The notes: a model not told the origin generated them from the letters alone. A stretch of 64,000 nucleotides of DNA from Hymenobacter armeniacus (GCF_014699055.1 NZ_JACXAC010000005.1:1-64000); one strand, 5' to 3'; positions 9,147 through 18,770 are shown, counted from the first letter of the stretch. Numbers and translations are program-made.

Positions 9147-12100
9147 TTACAGCGTCCGCTTGATTTCCTTTTCTTCGAAGCCTTCGATGTTATCGCCTTC
9201 CTGCAGCTCGTTGAAGCCTTTGATGGAGATACCGCACTCGTAGCCCTGGCGCACCTCGCTCACGTCGTCTTTGAAACGCTTGAGGTCCTGAATGTCGCCC
9301 GTGTACATCACGATGCCGTCGCGCACCACACGCACCTTGGTTTTGCGGGTCATGGTGCCCTCCGTCATCATACAGCCGGCAATGGTGCCCACCTTGGTGA
9401 TGTTGAACACCTGGCGAACCTCGGCGTTGGCCACCACCACTTCCTGCACCGTCGGGGCCAGCATGCCTTCCATGGCATCCTTCACCTCGTTGATGGCGTT
9501 GTAAATGATAGAGTACAGACGGATGTCAATCTGCTCGTTTTCGGCCAGCTTACGGGCGCTCTGCGAGGGCCGCACCTGGAAGCCGATGATGATGGCGTCG
9601 GAAGCCGAGGCCAGCAGCACGTCGCTTTCCGAAATTGCGCCCACCCCTTTCGAGAGGATGTTCACCTTCACTTCCGGCGTGCTCAGCTTGAGCAGCGAGT
9701 CGGAGAGTGCTTCCACCGAGCCGTCCACGTCGCCCTTCACCAGGATGTTGAGCTCCTTGAACGAACCGATGGCCAAGCGGCGACCAATTTCGTCCAGGGT
9801 GATGTGCTTCTTGGTGCGGATGGTTTGCTCGCGGGCCAGCTGCAGGCGCTGGGTCGCGATTTCGCGGGCTTCGCGCTCCGTCTCCATCACTTGGAGGCGG
9901 TCGCCGGCCTGCGGGGCACCGGTCAGGCCGAGCACCTGCACCGGCGTAGCGGGCGGGGCGGTCTTCATCTTCTTGCCGCGGTGGTCGGTCATGGCCTTCA
10001 CGCGGCCGAAGTGCGGACCGGCCAGAATTACGTCGCCCACGTTCAGGGTACCAGTTTGCACCAGCACGGTGGTCACGTAGCCCCGGCCTTTGTCCAGCGA
10101 GGCTTCGATAACGGTACCGATGGCGTTGCGGTCGGGGTTGGCTTTCAGGTCGAGCAACTCGGCCTCCAGCAGCACCTTTTCCAGCAGGTCGTCAATACCG
10201 ATACCCGATTTGGCCGAAACCTCCTGGCTCTGGTATTTGCCGCCCCATTCTTCCACCAGAATGTTAATCTGGGAAAGCTCCTCGCGGATTTTCTCGGGGT
10301 TGGCCGCCGGCTTGTCAATCTTGTTGAGGGCGATGATAATCGGCACCCCAGCCGCTTGCGCGTGGTTGATGGCTTCCTTGGTCTGCGGCATCACCGAGTC
10401 GTCGGCGGCCACCACGATGATAGCGATGTCCGTCACCTTGGCACCGCGGGCACGCATGGCCGTAAAGGCTTCGTGACCAGGCGTATCGAGGAAGGTAATG
10501 GGCTGGCCCGATTTGGTCCGCACCTCATAAGCACCGATGTGCTGCGTGATGCCGCCAGCTTCGCCTTTCGCCACACTCGCGTCGCGGATGTAGTCAAGCA
10601 GCGAGGTTTTGCCGTGGTCGACGTGGCCCATGATGGTCACGATGGGGGCGCGCGGACGCAAATCCTCTTCGGCATCGCCGGCGTCCACATCGATTTCCTC
10701 CTCTTCAGCCGACAGGAATTCTACGTCAAAGCCGAACTCGTCGGCAATCACGGTAATGGCTTCGGCATCGAGGCGCTGGTTGATGGACACGAACATACCC
10801 ATGCCCAGGCACACCTTGATGACCTCGTTCACGTTCACGTCCATCAGCGAGGCCAGGTCATTGGCCGAGATGAATTCGGTGAGCTTGAGGGTCTTGGCGT
10901 CAAGCTCGTTCTGCGCACGCAGGGCCTCGCGGTCCTCCGCCAGCATGCTGCGCTTGTCGCGGCGATACTTGGCGCGGTTGGCCTGGCCGGTGGCTTTGTT
11001 GCCGCCGAGCTTAGCCAGCGTGGCCTTAATCTGCTCCTGAATCTGCTTTTCAGCCTGCTCAGGCGTAAGCGCGGGAGCATTTGGCTTCGGGCCGGGCTGG
11101 CCGGGGCGCTGGCCGGGGCCGCCGGGACGGTTGCCACCTTGGCCACCGCCGGGGCGGTTGCCCTGGTAGCCGCCACCCTGGCCGGGGCCGCCCGCCGGGC
11201 GGTTGCCCTGGTAGCCGGGGCTGGGCGGCGAGGTGGTGCTGCCGGGAGGGCCAGGCAGGCGCGTGCGCTTCTTCTGGCCGGGGCCAGCGGGCAAGCCGCG
11301 CTTGCTCACATCCGACGACGCAATGGGACGGGGGCCACGGCCACCCGGCCCACGCCGGTCGTTGTTAATAGAGGACAAGTCGATTTTGCCGAGCACCGTG
11401 AGGCCCTTCAGCGTGTCTGACTTGGCCACAATGGTGCTGGTATCTTCGGGGGCAGCGCCTTCAGCAGGAGCAGCCGGAGCCGCAGCGGCCGGAGCCGGAG
11501 CAGCGGGCGCCGCGGCCACGGGAGCAGCAGGCGCGGGAGCGGGTGCTGCCGGCGGCGTGGCGGCCGAGGCCGGTGTAGGCTCGGCTTTCGCCACGGGCTG
11601 CGGCGCGGCGGGCGCTACCGGAGCAGGGGCCGGTGCTTCCACCTTGGGCGGAGCAGGCGCTTCTACTTTCGGGGCGGCCGGGGCCGGCGCGGGAGCTGCG
11701 GCGGCGGGAGCCGGAGCAGCGGGCTTGGGAGCCACCACGCGGCCTTTGCTATCCAGTTCGATTTTGCCCAACACCTTAAGCCCAGGCGCGGCTGGCGCTT
11801 GGGGGGCGGGCGTAGGAGCAGGGGCGGCGGGGGCCGCAGCGGCTGGCGCGGGCGCCGGGGCTGCCGCTACCGGAGCCACGGGCGCGGCCGGCTTGGGAGC
11901 CGGCGCGGGGGTAGCCACGGGAGCCGGACGCGGGGGTGCCGGAGCGGGCTTGGGGGCCGCTTCAAGGTCGCTCTGACGCTTCGCCTGGATAACCTTTTGG
12001 GCTTCCTGACGGTCGTGAGCGGAGGCTGCAAATTCCTTTTCAAGCGAGGCCACTTGCTCGGCTGTGAGCTTCGTGGTCGGCTTGTTTTCTACTTGTATGC

Positions 12101-12191
12101 CTTTTTTGGCCAGGGCCTCGACCACCCTGTCCATTCCAATGTTCAGGTCTTTGGCCGCCTGTTGTAGCCGTTTCGGGGTTGCTTCCGCCAT
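9147..12191 (-). CDS. infB: Translation initiation factor IF-2
   Basis: 1014 residues from the ATG at 12191 ([16 protein letters not shown]), the usual IF-2 N-terminus. Domains: IF2N helix bundle (1-50), a very long Pro/Ala-rich linker (about 75-270), a Gly/Arg/Gln-rich stretch (about 280-370), a second IF2N-like module near 430-500, then the G domain with [12 protein letters not shown] near residue 520, DTPGHE and NKID, and domains II-IV. It delivers initiator tRNA to the 30S ribosome and hydrolyses GTP at subunit joining. Third gene of the rimP-nusA-infB operon, with an extra -7 box at 12228-12235. Confidence 0.98.
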   Translation of the reverse strand: MAEATPKRLQQAAKDLNIGMDRVVEALAKKGIQVENKPTTKLTAEQVASLEKEFAASAHDRQEAQKVIQAKRQSDLEAAPKPAPAPPRPAPVATPAPAPKPAAPVAPVAAAPAPAPAAAAPAAPAPTPAPQAPAAPGLKVLGKIELDSKGRVVAPKPAAPAPAAAAPAPAPAAPKVEAPAPPKVEAPAPAPVAPAAPQPVAKAEPTPASAATPPAAPAPAPAAPVAAAPAAPAPAAAAPAAPAEGAAPEDTSTIVAKSDTLKGLTVLGKIDLSSINNDRRGPGGRGPRPIASSDVSKRGLPAGPGQKKRTRLPGPPGSTTSPPSPGYQGNRPAGGPGQGGGYQGNRPGGGQGGNRPGGPGQRPGQPGPKPNAPALTPEQAEKQIQEQIKATLAKLGGNKATGQANRAKYRRDKRSMLAEDREALRAQNELDAKTLKLTEFISANDLASLMDVNVNEVIKVCLGMGMFVSINQRLDAEAITVIADEFGFDVEFLSAEEEEIDVDAGDAEEDLRPRAPIVTIMGHVDHGKTSLLDYIRDASVAKGEAGGITQHIGAYEVRTKSGQPITFLDTPGHEAFTAMRARGAKVTDIAIIVVAADDSVMPQTKEAINHAQAAGVPIIIALNKIDKPAANPEKIREELSQINILVEEWGGKYQSQEVSAKSGIGIDDLLEKVLLEAELLDLKANPDRNAIGTVIEASLDKGRGYVTTVLVQTGTLNVGDVILAGPHFGRVKAMTDHRGKKMKTAPPATPVQVLGLTGAPQAGDRLQVMETEREAREIATQRLQLAREQTIRTKKHITLDEIGRRLAIGSFKELNILVKGDVDGSVEALSDSLLKLSTPEVKVNILSKGVGAISESDVLLASASDAIIIGFQVRPSQSARKLAENEQIDIRLYSIIYNAINEVKDAMEGMLAPTVQEVVVANAEVRQVFNITKVGTIAGCMMTEGTMTRKTKVRVVRDGIVMYTGDIQDLKRFKDDVSEVRQGYECGISIKGFNELQEGDNIEGFEEKEIKRTL

Positions 12192-12227
12192 TCTATCTGT
12201 TACTCGCGTACGATACGCTTCTAAGTG

Positions 12228-12235
12228 CAAAGGTA
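12228..12235 (-). promoter_or_regulatory. Possible internal promoter -7 box for infB
   Basis: Reverse strand TACCTTTG matches TAnnTTTG in the gap between nusA (stop 12317) and infB (start 12191), leaving a leader of about 30 bases. No -33 TTTG is seen. It could let infB be expressed independently of the rimP promoter. Confidence 0.45.
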
Positions 12236-12316
12236 TTACATTAAATCTTGCCAGCAGGGCGTAAACCGCGCCTGCTGGCCCGATTTATTACCTCTGCCGT
12301 ACCGGCCGCGCGGCCG

Positions 12317-13759
12317 TCATTGGGCTGGCTCGGCGGGAGAGCTGGCGCCCGCTTCCTCAGTCGTGGCCTCGTTTTCCGTGTCCAGCACGGCGTGTTCGGC
12401 GGCTACGGCGGTGGCCGAAGCGTGCGTTACGGCGGCTTCTTCGGCGGCGCCATCGTCGGTTTTGGCGGCGGCTACGCGGTTTTTAGCGGCTTCCAGCGTG
12501 CTGTCGTCCAGGTCCTCATCGTCGGCAAATTCCTGGCGGATAATGCGGTACACATCGTCCACCATTTCTTCTTCGAGCTCCGTGCGGCGCACGATGTCGT
12601 CTTTCTTCACCGCCAATACGGCGCGGCCGGTATCGAGGCCAATTTTCTTGAGCTCGGCCAGTACCCACGGCTCGATTTCGTCCTGGAACTCGTCCAGCGA
12701 GATGTCTTCCTCGTAGTCGGTGGCTTCGCGGAATACGTCGATTTCCATGCCCACCAAGCGGCTGGCCAGCTTGATGTTGGCGCCGCCGCGGCCGATGGCC
12801 AAGCTCACCTGGTCGGGCTTCATGAACACGGAAACCCGGCCGTTTTCCTGGTTTATCTTCATAGAACCCACCTTGGCCGGCGATAGTGCCCGCGCAATAT
12901 AGAGTTCGAGGTTGTCGGTGTAGTTGATGATGTCGATGTTCTCGTTTTCGAGCTCGCGCACCACCGGGTGGATGCGGCTGCCCTTCATGCCCACGCAAGC
13001 GCCCACGGGGTCAATTCGCTCGTCGTAGCTCTCTACGGCCACTTTGGCGCGCTCGCCGGGCTCACGCACCACGTTCTTGATGGTGATGAGGCCGTCGTAA
13101 ATCTCGGGCACTTCCAGCTCAAACAAACGCTCGAGGAAAGCCGGCGCGGCGCGCGACAGAATGATTTTCGGCGTGCCGTTGATGACTTCCACGCGGTGCA
13201 CCACGGCGCGCACGGTGTCGCCCTTGCGGAAACGGTCCTTGGGGATTTGCTCGCCCTTGGGCATTACCAGCTCGTTGTCGTCTTTGTCCATGATGAGGGC
13301 CTCGCGGCTCCACACCTGGTACACTTCGCCGGTCACGATTTCGCCGACCTGGTCTTTGTATTTCTGGTACAGGTTGTCGCGCTCCAGGTCTTTCACGCGC
13401 TGAATCAGCGTTTGGCGGGCCATGAGCACGGCCCGGCGGCCGAAATCTTCGAGCTTCACGGCTTCGGCCACGGACTCGCCGATTTCGAAGTCGGGCTCGA
13501 TTTTCTGGGCCTCGGCCAGCGGAATTTTATCGAAGTCCCAGATATCCTCGGAGTTGTCGTCCACGATTTCGCGGTTGCGCCAAATTTCCAAGTCGCCGTT
13601 GTCGGGGTTGATGATAACGTCGAAGTTTTCGTCCTGGTCGTACTTCTTGCGAATCATCGTGCGAAACACGTCGTCCAGGATGCTCATCATCGTGGGACGG
13701 TCGATGTTTTTGCTCCGGGCAAATTCGCTGAAGGACTCAATTAGTTCGTGGCTGTTCAT
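12317..13759 (-). CDS. nusA: Transcription termination/antitermination factor NusA
   Basis: 480 residues from the ATG at 13759 (MNSHELIESF). Order: RNA-polymerase-binding N-domain (1-125), S1 domain (about 135-200), KH1 with GACVGMKGSRI and KH2 with LAIGRGGANIKLASRL (about 230-380), then an Ala/Glu/Asp-rich acidic tail (about 410-480). NusA binds RNA polymerase, slows it, stimulates intrinsic termination and takes part in antitermination. It is 16 bases downstream of rimP. Because an intrinsic terminator lies in the operon leader (14262-14292), NusA may tune its own synthesis (inference). Confidence 0.97.
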   Translation of the reverse strand: MNSHELIESFSEFARSKNIDRPTMMSILDDVFRTMIRKKYDQDENFDVIINPDNGDLEIWRNREIVDDNSEDIWDFDKIPLAEAQKIEPDFEIGESVAEAVKLEDFGRRAVLMARQTLIQRVKDLERDNLYQKYKDQVGEIVTGEVYQVWSREALIMDKDDNELVMPKGEQIPKDRFRKGDTVRAVVHRVEVINGTPKIILSRAAPAFLERLFELEVPEIYDGLITIKNVVREPGERAKVAVESYDERIDPVGACVGMKGSRIHPVVRELENENIDIINYTDNLELYIARALSPAKVGSMKINQENGRVSVFMKPDQVSLAIGRGGANIKLASRLVGMEIDVFREATDYEEDISLDEFQDEIEPWVLAELKKIGLDTGRAVLAVKKDDIVRRTELEEEMVDDVYRIIRQEFADDEDLDDSTLEAAKNRVAAAKTDDGAAEEAAVTHASATAVAAEHAVLDTENEATTEEAGASSPAEPAQ

Positions 13760-13775
13760 AGAGGCAGAACTGTAT

Positions 13776-14246
13776 TTATTTGAATGAGATAACAACCTTG
13801 GCCTCCTTTATGTCCCCGAAGGAATAAAAAGCGGCGGGCAGGGTGGTTTTCTTGGTTTTTTGCTTGATGACTTCTTCGATTTCCACGCCCTCGGGGGTGG
13901 CGGCGGTGAGGACGCCGGTTTTCTCGGTGCCGTCGGCGAGCTTCAGGGCCAGCGAGCGGCCGATGTGGCGCGTGTACTGGCGCGGGTCGGTGAGGGGCTG
14001 GTCAGCGCCGGGGCTGGTGACTTCGAGCGAATACACCGAGTCCTCGCCGTACCGCTCTTCGATGCGGCGGTTGAGGCGGCGGCTAATCATGGCGCACTCG
14101 TTGATGCCCAGGCCGGTGGGGCCGTCGAGGATGACGGTAATCTTGGGCATCACCGAATCGGACACGGTGAGGCCCACGATGAATAGCTCCAGGTCGCCGA
14201 TGGCGTCGCGGAGCATTTCCAGCAGCAGGGTACGGTCGTAAGACAT
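13776..14246 (-). CDS. rimP: Ribosome maturation factor RimP
   Basis: 156 residues from the ATG at 14246. A reading starting at 14501 would have to pass through the terminator hairpin and promoter and is rejected. Family marks include SPGADQPLTDPRQYTRHIGR in the first domain and an Sm-like C-terminal domain. RimP assists 30S subunit assembly. First gene of rimP-nusA-infB. Its start lies 15 bases after the U-run of an intrinsic terminator, an unusual placement that suggests leader control. Confidence 0.96.
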   Translation of the reverse strand: MSYDRTLLLEMLRDAIGDLELFIVGLTVSDSVMPKITVILDGPTGLGINECAMISRRLNRRIEERYGEDSVYSLEVTSPGADQPLTDPRQYTRHIGRSLALKLADGTEKTGVLTAATPEGVEIEEVIKQKTKKTTLPAAFYSFGDIKEAKVVISFK

Positions 14247-14261
14247 GGGAGGAATCTGGGC

Positions 14262-14292
14262 AAAAAAAGAGGGGACTCTGCGTCCCCTCTTT
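14262..14292 (-). terminator. Intrinsic terminator inside the rimP-nusA-infB leader (candidate attenuator)
   Basis: On the reverse strand an 11-bp perfect stem AAAGAGGGGAC/GTCCCCTCTTT (14292-14282 and 14276-14266) with a 5-base loop runs into a 7-T tract. It lies between a TACCTTTG promoter box (14319-14326) and the rimP ATG (14246). No gene ends here on either strand: rimP points left and the next gene points right. It is therefore unexplained as an end-of-gene terminator. The T-run follows the stem only in the rimP direction. Confidence 0.85.
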
Positions 14293-14318
14293 GCGAAAGC
14301 GAATACCAACTTCGGGGG

Positions 14319-14350
14319 CAAAGGTACGACAATGGCCGGCGGAAAGCAAG
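14319..14350 (-). promoter_or_regulatory. Promoter of the rimP-nusA-infB operon
   Basis: The reverse strand carries CTTG (14350-14347), 20 bases, then TACCTTTG (14326-14319), close to the Bacteroidota TTTG-N19-21-TAnnTTTG promoter. The predicted transcript start is near 14313, giving a leader of about 65 bases that contains the terminator at 14262-14292. Confidence 0.65.
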
Positions 14351-14490
14351 ACGGGGCCCAAGCGGTGGCGCCAGGGCCTGATTCGTGGCGTCGACGTGCC
14401 GACAGCGCATTCGCAGGCAACCACGGCGGCGTTCTGTTGCCTTTTGCAAACATGCCGCAGTGCGTGCGGGTTTCGCCCGCAGCATGCACA

Positions 14491-14522
14491 TTTGTGCGCA
14501 CATTCTCACCTTTTTACTTTAC
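14491..14522 (+). promoter_or_regulatory. Possible promoter of the DUF2911 gene
   Basis: TTTG (14491-14494), exactly 20 bases, then TACTTTAC (14515-14522), matching the -33 box fully and the -7 box except its last two bases. It ends four bases before the ATG at 14527, implying a leaderless or nearly leaderless mRNA. Confidence 0.4.
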
Positions 14523-14526
14523 ACTC

Positions 14527-15087
14527 ATGCAAACCAGTCAACTCCTCCGCCACGTCGTTTTTGGTGTTGTGACGGCCTTCGCCGCCAGCGCAGCTCATGC
14601 CCAAGCCACGCCGGCTACTCCCGCCATGCCGGCCGCACCCGCCCAGGCGGCGAAGCCCAGCCCGGCCGCCACGGCCACCGGCAAAATCGGCGCGACGGCC
14701 GTTACCGTGAACTACAGCAGCCCGGGCGTGAAGGGCCGCAAGATTTTCGGCGGCCTGGAGCCCTACGGCAAAGTGTGGCGCGCCGGTGCCAACGAGGCCA
14801 CCACGGTGGAATTCAGCAAAGACGTGACGGTGGAAGGCAAGCCCCTGCCCGCCGGCAAGTATGGCTTCTTCGTGATTCCGGCCGAAAAAGACAAGTGGAC
14901 GGTGATTTTTAACAAAGTGCCCAACCAATGGGGCGCCTTCAAATACGACGAGAAGCAGGACGCGCTACGCGTGATGGTGACGCCCCGCAAAAGCGCGAGC
15001 GTGACCGAGCGGCTGGTGTACGAGGTGAAATCCCCGGGCCTGGTGCTGCGCTGGGAAAACGTGGAAGTGCCGGTGGCTATTAAGTAA
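14527..15087 (+). CDS. DUF2911 family secreted protein
   Basis: 186 residues. A signal peptide (VVFGVVTAFAASAAHAQA) and an Ala/Pro-rich linker (about 28-50) precede a DUF2911 domain with the characteristic YSSPGVKGRKIFGGLEPYGK and VWRAGANEATTVEFS. The domain is common in Bacteroidota and is predicted to be a periplasmic beta-sandwich; no activity is known to me. Start chosen at the ATG heading the signal peptide. A GC hairpin terminator (15113-15139) follows. Confidence 0.85.
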   Translation: MQTSQLLRHVVFGVVTAFAASAAHAQATPATPAMPAAPAQAAKPSPAATATGKIGATAVTVNYSSPGVKGRKIFGGLEPYGKVWRAGANEATTVEFSKDVTVEGKPLPAGKYGFFVIPAEKDKWTVIFNKVPNQWGAFKYDEKQDALRVMVTPRKSASVTERLVYEVKSPGLVLRWENVEVPVAIK

Positions 15088-15112
15088 CCATTCTGCTTTT
15101 CTGAAATTTGTC

Positions 15113-15148
15113 GCGGGCGGCCTGAGGTGGGCCGCCCGCTTACTTTTG
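15113..15148 (+). promoter_or_regulatory. Terminator hairpin overlapping the selD promoter region
   Basis: A 10-bp perfect GC stem (15113-15122 with 15130-15139) is followed directly by ttacttttg. The stem plus T-rich tail can end the DUF2911 transcript, while TACTTTTG (15141-15148) fits the -7 box for selD, whose ATG is 24 bases on. Confidence 0.5.
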
Positions 15149-15172
15149 TGGCCCTCCGACTGTTGAACCCTC

Positions 15173-16210
15173 ATGGAATATAAACTCACCCAATACAGCC
15201 ACGGCGCGGGCTGCGGCTGCAAAATCGCGCCGGCCGTGCTCGACCAGATGCTGCACACCAGCATTGCCCAGCCGCACCACGACCAGCTGCTGGTGGGCAA
15301 TGCCAGCCGCGACGACGCGGCCGTGTACGACATCGGCGGGGGGCAGGCCGTGATTTCAACCACCGACTTCTTCATGCCCATCGTCGACGACGCCTATGAT
15401 TTCGGGCGCATCGCCTCGGCCAATGCCATTTCGGACGTGTACGCCATGGGCGGGCGGCCGCTACTGGCCATTGCCGTGCTGGGCTGGCCCGTGGACAAGC
15501 TGCCGCCCGAGGTGGCACGCCGCGTGCTGGAAGGCGCCCGCAGCATCTGCGCCGAGGCCGGCATTCCGCTAGCCGGCGGCCACAGCATCGATTCGCCGGA
15601 GCCGATTTTCGGCTTGGCCGTGACGGGCATGGTCGACATCAAGGACCTGAAGCAAAACGACACGGCCACGGCCGGCTCGGAGCTTTTCCTGACCAAGCCG
15701 CTGGGCGTGGGCATCCTGACCACGGCGCAGAAAAAAGGCATTTTGCGGGACGAGGACGCCGCCCTGGCGCCGGCCCAGATGATGCAGCTGAATAAGATTG
15801 GCGCGGAGCTGAGCAAGCTGTCGGCGGTGACGGCCCTGACCGACGTCACCGGCTTCGGCCTGCTGGGCCACCTGGCCGAAGTGTGCGAAGGCAGCGGGCT
15901 GACGGCCGAAATTGACTTTGCCAAAGTGCCACGCATTACGGCGGCCGAGTCGTACCTCAAGCAGGGCAGCGTACCCGGCGGCACCAACCGCAACTGGGCC
16001 AGCTACGGCCACAAAGTCGGCCCCATTACGGATGAGCAGCGCGCCTGGCTCTGCGACCCGCAAACGTCGGGCGGGCTGCTGGTGTGCGTGGAGCCGGCGG
16101 GCCGCGCGGCCGTGGAGGCAGTGTTTGCCAAGCACGGGCTGGCGCTGGAAAGCTTCGGGCGCTTGCGGGCGCACGCCGAGGGCGAAGCCTGGGTGCAGAT
16201 GAGCGCCTAG
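15173..16210 (+). CDS. selD: Selenide, water dikinase (selenophosphate synthetase)
   Basis: 345 residues. The N-terminus [16 protein letters not shown] carries the catalytic Cys and Lys of SelD; the catalytic position is Cys, not selenocysteine, so no in-frame TGA readthrough is needed. The ATP-binding PurM-like domains follow ([30 protein letters not shown]). It makes selenophosphate from selenide and ATP. No selA, selB or mnmH/selU lies in the window, so its use (tRNA selenouridine or selenoproteins) cannot be decided here. Probably co-transcribed with the membrane protein gene 18 bases downstream. Confidence 0.97.
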   Translation: MEYKLTQYSHGAGCGCKIAPAVLDQMLHTSIAQPHHDQLLVGNASRDDAAVYDIGGGQAVISTTDFFMPIVDDAYDFGRIASANAISDVYAMGGRPLLAIAVLGWPVDKLPPEVARRVLEGARSICAEAGIPLAGGHSIDSPEPIFGLAVTGMVDIKDLKQNDTATAGSELFLTKPLGVGILTTAQKKGILRDEDAALAPAQMMQLNKIGAELSKLSAVTALTDVTGFGLLGHLAEVCEGSGLTAEIDFAKVPRITAAESYLKQGSVPGGTNRNWASYGHKVGPITDEQRAWLCDPQTSGGLLVCVEPAGRAAVEAVFAKHGLALESFGRLRAHAEGEAWVQMSA

Positions 16211-16228
16211 AGTGGCCGTACGGCTTTT

Positions 16229-16822
16229 ATGAAATCATCTTTTATTCGCCCGCTGCTGGAAGTGGCGGTGGTGCTGTTTGTGGTGCTGGGCGCGGCGCGC
16301 TGGGTGACCAGGCTTTTCTCAAAACGCACACAGGTGTATGAGGCCACGGCGGCCCGCCAGATGCGCCTGCTGTTTTGGCCGCTGCTGGCCCTGGGGGCTG
16401 GCTTGAGCGTGCTGCCCGCGGTGGCCATGGGCGAAACCACCGCCAGCACGTTTGAGTGGGCTTTGACGGGCGGCTTCGTGCTGTTTACGCTGGTACTGAG
16501 TGGCCCGGCGCTGCTGCTGCACCTACGCTACTGGATGCTCAACCACGAAACCACGCTGGTTTTTCAGCCGAATGACAACCGGTTTGAAGTGTATGAGGCC
16601 GGGCTGCGGCTGCCGTTTGCGCGGCGCGATGTGGCGCGGGTCGAGCGGGTGACTTGCCGGGCCCGCCGCACCTTTTGGGCGCGCTACGACTACCTGCGCC
16701 TGCACCTGGCCGATGGCCGCGTCATCGTGCTCACGTCGTTGCTCACTGAGCTTGAGCCCGTGGCGGTGTTTCTGCGGAGTGTGCCCACCGAGCGCCGCAG
16801 CACGTACTGGTGCTGGGCATAA
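16229..16822 (+). CDS. Membrane protein with C-terminal PH-like domain
   Basis: 197 residues with three hydrophobic segments (about 8-25, 45-67, 77-100), then a soluble beta-rich domain (about 105-185) where FQPNDNRFEVYEAGLRLPF and the following strands resemble bacterial PH-like domains seen in small sensor or scaffold membrane proteins. No catalytic motif. It follows selD by 18 bases and ends 6 bases from the stop of the convergent DUF6427 gene. Function unknown; the PH-like call is by eye only. Confidence 0.65.
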   Translation: MKSSFIRPLLEVAVVLFVVLGAARWVTRLFSKRTQVYEATAARQMRLLFWPLLALGAGLSVLPAVAMGETTASTFEWALTGGFVLFTLVLSGPALLLHLRYWMLNHETTLVFQPNDNRFEVYEAGLRLPFARRDVARVERVTCRARRTFWARYDYLRLHLADGRVIVLTSLLTELEPVAVFLRSVPTERRSTYWCWA

Positions 16823-16828
16823 GGGTGC

Positions 16829-18247
16829 TTACGGGCGGGCCTTGCGCTGATACAGGCCGGGCATGCCGGCCGGCTCGTAAGGACCGAAAATATTGGGGAG
16901 CAGCTTTTTCAGCCGTGGCACGTGGTTGCCCTGGTCGAGCAGGTAAGCGGGCGGGTTGCTACCCATTTTCTCGGCTACGCGCACCACGGCGGCGTACTCG
17001 TTGAGGTGGCCGAAATCGGCTTGCGAGAGGGCCCAGTCCAGGTAGGGCGTGGCGGGGTGGTTGTGGAAGTATGCGCGGTCGTCGGGGCCAAGGATGAGCA
17101 AGGTCTGACCGCGCAGGGCGGCGAAGCGCGGGTCGGGTTCGAGGCCAAAGCGGCTTTCGGCGGGCATGTGCAGCAGGCCTTCGAGGCGGGGCACGTGGGC
17201 CCGGTAGCGCAGCACCACCGCCGCGTTGATGATGAGCAGCAACAGCAGCTCCAGCAGCAAGGGCTGCCGGTAGCGCTGCCACAAAAACAGGCTGAAATAC
17301 GCCAGCGGCGCCAGCAGCAGCACCAGCACGCCCGGCGCCGCGCCGCGCTCCACGGCTGCCGTGGCAATGGCCACCACCAGCCACACCAGCATCAGCTGCC
17401 GAAATTTGGCCTGAAAAACCAAGCCCAACGACGTGCCCAACGAGCGTAGCAGCGCGAGCGCCAGCACCACGCCCGGCACGATGAGCAGCCGCAATTGCAG
17501 GCCCGCCGGCAGGCCGCTGGCAATCAGGTCCGTTAAGCCGGGCTGCAAGTGGAACTGCACGAACCCCGGCAGCGCCCCGGTGTAGAAGAAAAACGTGGCC
17601 ACCAACGCATACGGAAAGAAAAAACCGCACAGCAGCAGCAGCGAGCTACGGAAGGAATTGGCCGCAAAAATGACCACCGCAAACAGGCCCACGATGAGAA
17701 ACAGCGCCAGCGGCAAGTAGCACAGCGCCCCCAGGCCAATGAGGAACCCAGCCCGGAACAGGCGGCGGTTGTCGTAGCCCTCGCGGGAGGTGGGCAGCAG
17801 CGCGCTCAACGAAAAGACAATGAACGTGTTGCCCAGCAGCAGCGGCGACAGCGCGTCCAAATCAGTACTGATGCTGCCCACCAGCAGGTAGGTCAGGGCC
17901 GCCACGTAGCCGCGCTCGGGGTGCACGTCGTAGCGGTTGAACACCACGTTGAGCCGCAGCGCCTGCACAAACAGCAGGAATAGCGCCACGATGCGGTAGA
18001 GCCACACCGGCCGCGCCATCACGGCATCGAGCGCGCCGAAAAAGGCCGCGGCCAGCGGGGCGGTGCCGTCGTAGAGGTCGCGGTAGGGCAAGGCGCCGCC
18101 GTGCAGGCGCTCGCCCACCAGCAGGGCGCGCAGCTCGGCGGCCGTCACGGGCAGGCCCGCCCACAGCAGCGGCAGGCGCAGGGCCAGCACCAGCACCAAC
18201 AGGGCCAGCAGCTGCGCCGGCAATGAGCTTTTGAAAAAGCGAAGCAA
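16829..18247 (-). CDS. DUF6427-like polytopic membrane protein
   Basis: 472 residues with about 10-12 transmembrane segments. The N-terminus (MLRFFKSSLPAQLLALLVL then RLPLLWAG) and the YRDLYDGTAPLAAAFFGA stretch are typical of the Bacteroidota family DUF6427, often encoded near cell-envelope genes. No enzymatic motif is visible; some relatives resemble polytopic glycosyltransferase cores, so an envelope role is possible. It is transcribed divergently from rbfA and shares the promoter region 18248-18347. Confidence 0.7.
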   Translation of the reverse strand: MLRFFKSSLPAQLLALLVLVLALRLPLLWAGLPVTAAELRALLVGERLHGGALPYRDLYDGTAPLAAAFFGALDAVMARPVWLYRIVALFLLFVQALRLNVVFNRYDVHPERGYVAALTYLLVGSISTDLDALSPLLLGNTFIVFSLSALLPTSREGYDNRRLFRAGFLIGLGALCYLPLALFLIVGLFAVVIFAANSFRSSLLLLCGFFFPYALVATFFFYTGALPGFVQFHLQPGLTDLIASGLPAGLQLRLLIVPGVVLALALLRSLGTSLGLVFQAKFRQLMLVWLVVAIATAAVERGAAPGVLVLLLAPLAYFSLFLWQRYRQPLLLELLLLLIINAAVVLRYRAHVPRLEGLLHMPAESRFGLEPDPRFAALRGQTLLILGPDDRAYFHNHPATPYLDWALSQADFGHLNEYAAVVRVAEKMGSNPPAYLLDQGNHVPRLKKLLPNIFGPYEPAGMPGLYQRKARP

Positions 18248-18269
18248 CTCTTAGGGAATAAGGAAGCAA

Positions 18270-18277
18270 CAAAGGTA
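18270..18277 (-). promoter_or_regulatory. -7 box for the DUF6427 gene
   Basis: Reverse strand TACCTTTG, 22 bases before the ATG at 18247, half of a divergent promoter pair with rbfA. No TTTG at the expected -33 spacing. Confidence 0.45.
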
Positions 18278-18309
18278 TTGGCTGCGGGAACTCCCTTTTT
18301 GCCGGCGGT

Positions 18310-18338
18310 ATTCCCTTGCCGAGGGAATTGTACCTTTG
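18310..18338 (+). promoter_or_regulatory. rbfA promoter -7 box with an upstream palindrome
   Basis: TACCTTTG (18331-18338) ends 9 bases before the rbfA ATG. Just upstream, attccct-tgccg-agggaat (18310-18328) is a perfect 7-bp inverted repeat lying where the -33/-7 spacer would be, a plausible operator. A TTTG at 18298-18301 is too far away (29 bases) to be a normal -33 box. Confidence 0.5.
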
Positions 18339-18347
18339 CCCTTTAGT

Positions 18348-18770
18348 ATGGAAAGCAAACGACAACAAAAAATGGCCAGCCTGCTGCAGCAGGAATTGGC
18401 CGCCGTGCTGCAGCGCGACCTGCCGCACCTCTTCGGGGGCGGCCTGGCGCCGGCCATCAGCGCCGTGAAGGTGACGCCCGACCTGGGCCAAGCCCGCGTG
18501 TACCTGAGCCTGCTGCTGGGCAACAACGCCGCCGACCGCCTCGACATCATCAAGGACAACGCCAAGGAAATCCGGCACGCCCTGGCCAAGCGCATCCGCC
18601 AGACGGCCCGCGTGGTGCCGGAGCTGATTTTCTTCCACGACGACAGCGCCGCCTACGCCGCCCACATGGACCAAGTGCTCGGCACCCTAGACATTCCGCC
18701 CGCGCCGAAAGACGACGAAGGCGACGCCGACGACAAACCCGCCCGGCCGCGCCTCTTTAAAGGTGAGTAA
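18348..18770 (+). CDS. rbfA: 30S ribosome-binding factor RbfA
   Basis: 140 residues from the ATG at 18348 (MESKRQQKMASLLQQELAAV). The KH-like fold is recognisable from VTPDLGQARVYLSLL and IRHALAKRIRQTARVVPELIFFHDD. The C-terminus is an acidic Asp/Lys-rich tail. RbfA is a cold-shock-related assembly factor that matures the 16S rRNA 5-prime end on 30S particles. Its partner further downstream, a LolC/E-like permease, is a neighbour often seen in Bacteroidota. Confidence 0.95.
   Translation: MESKRQQKMASLLQQELAAVLQRDLPHLFGGGLAPAISAVKVTPDLGQARVYLSLLLGNNAADRLDIIKDNAKEIRHALAKRIRQTARVVPELIFFHDDSAAYAAHMDQVLGTLDIPPAPKDDEGDADDKPARPRLFKGE

Noticed and set aside
15173..16210. Selenocysteine in SelD
   Set aside because: The catalytic position is a plain Cys codon and no in-frame TGA was found.
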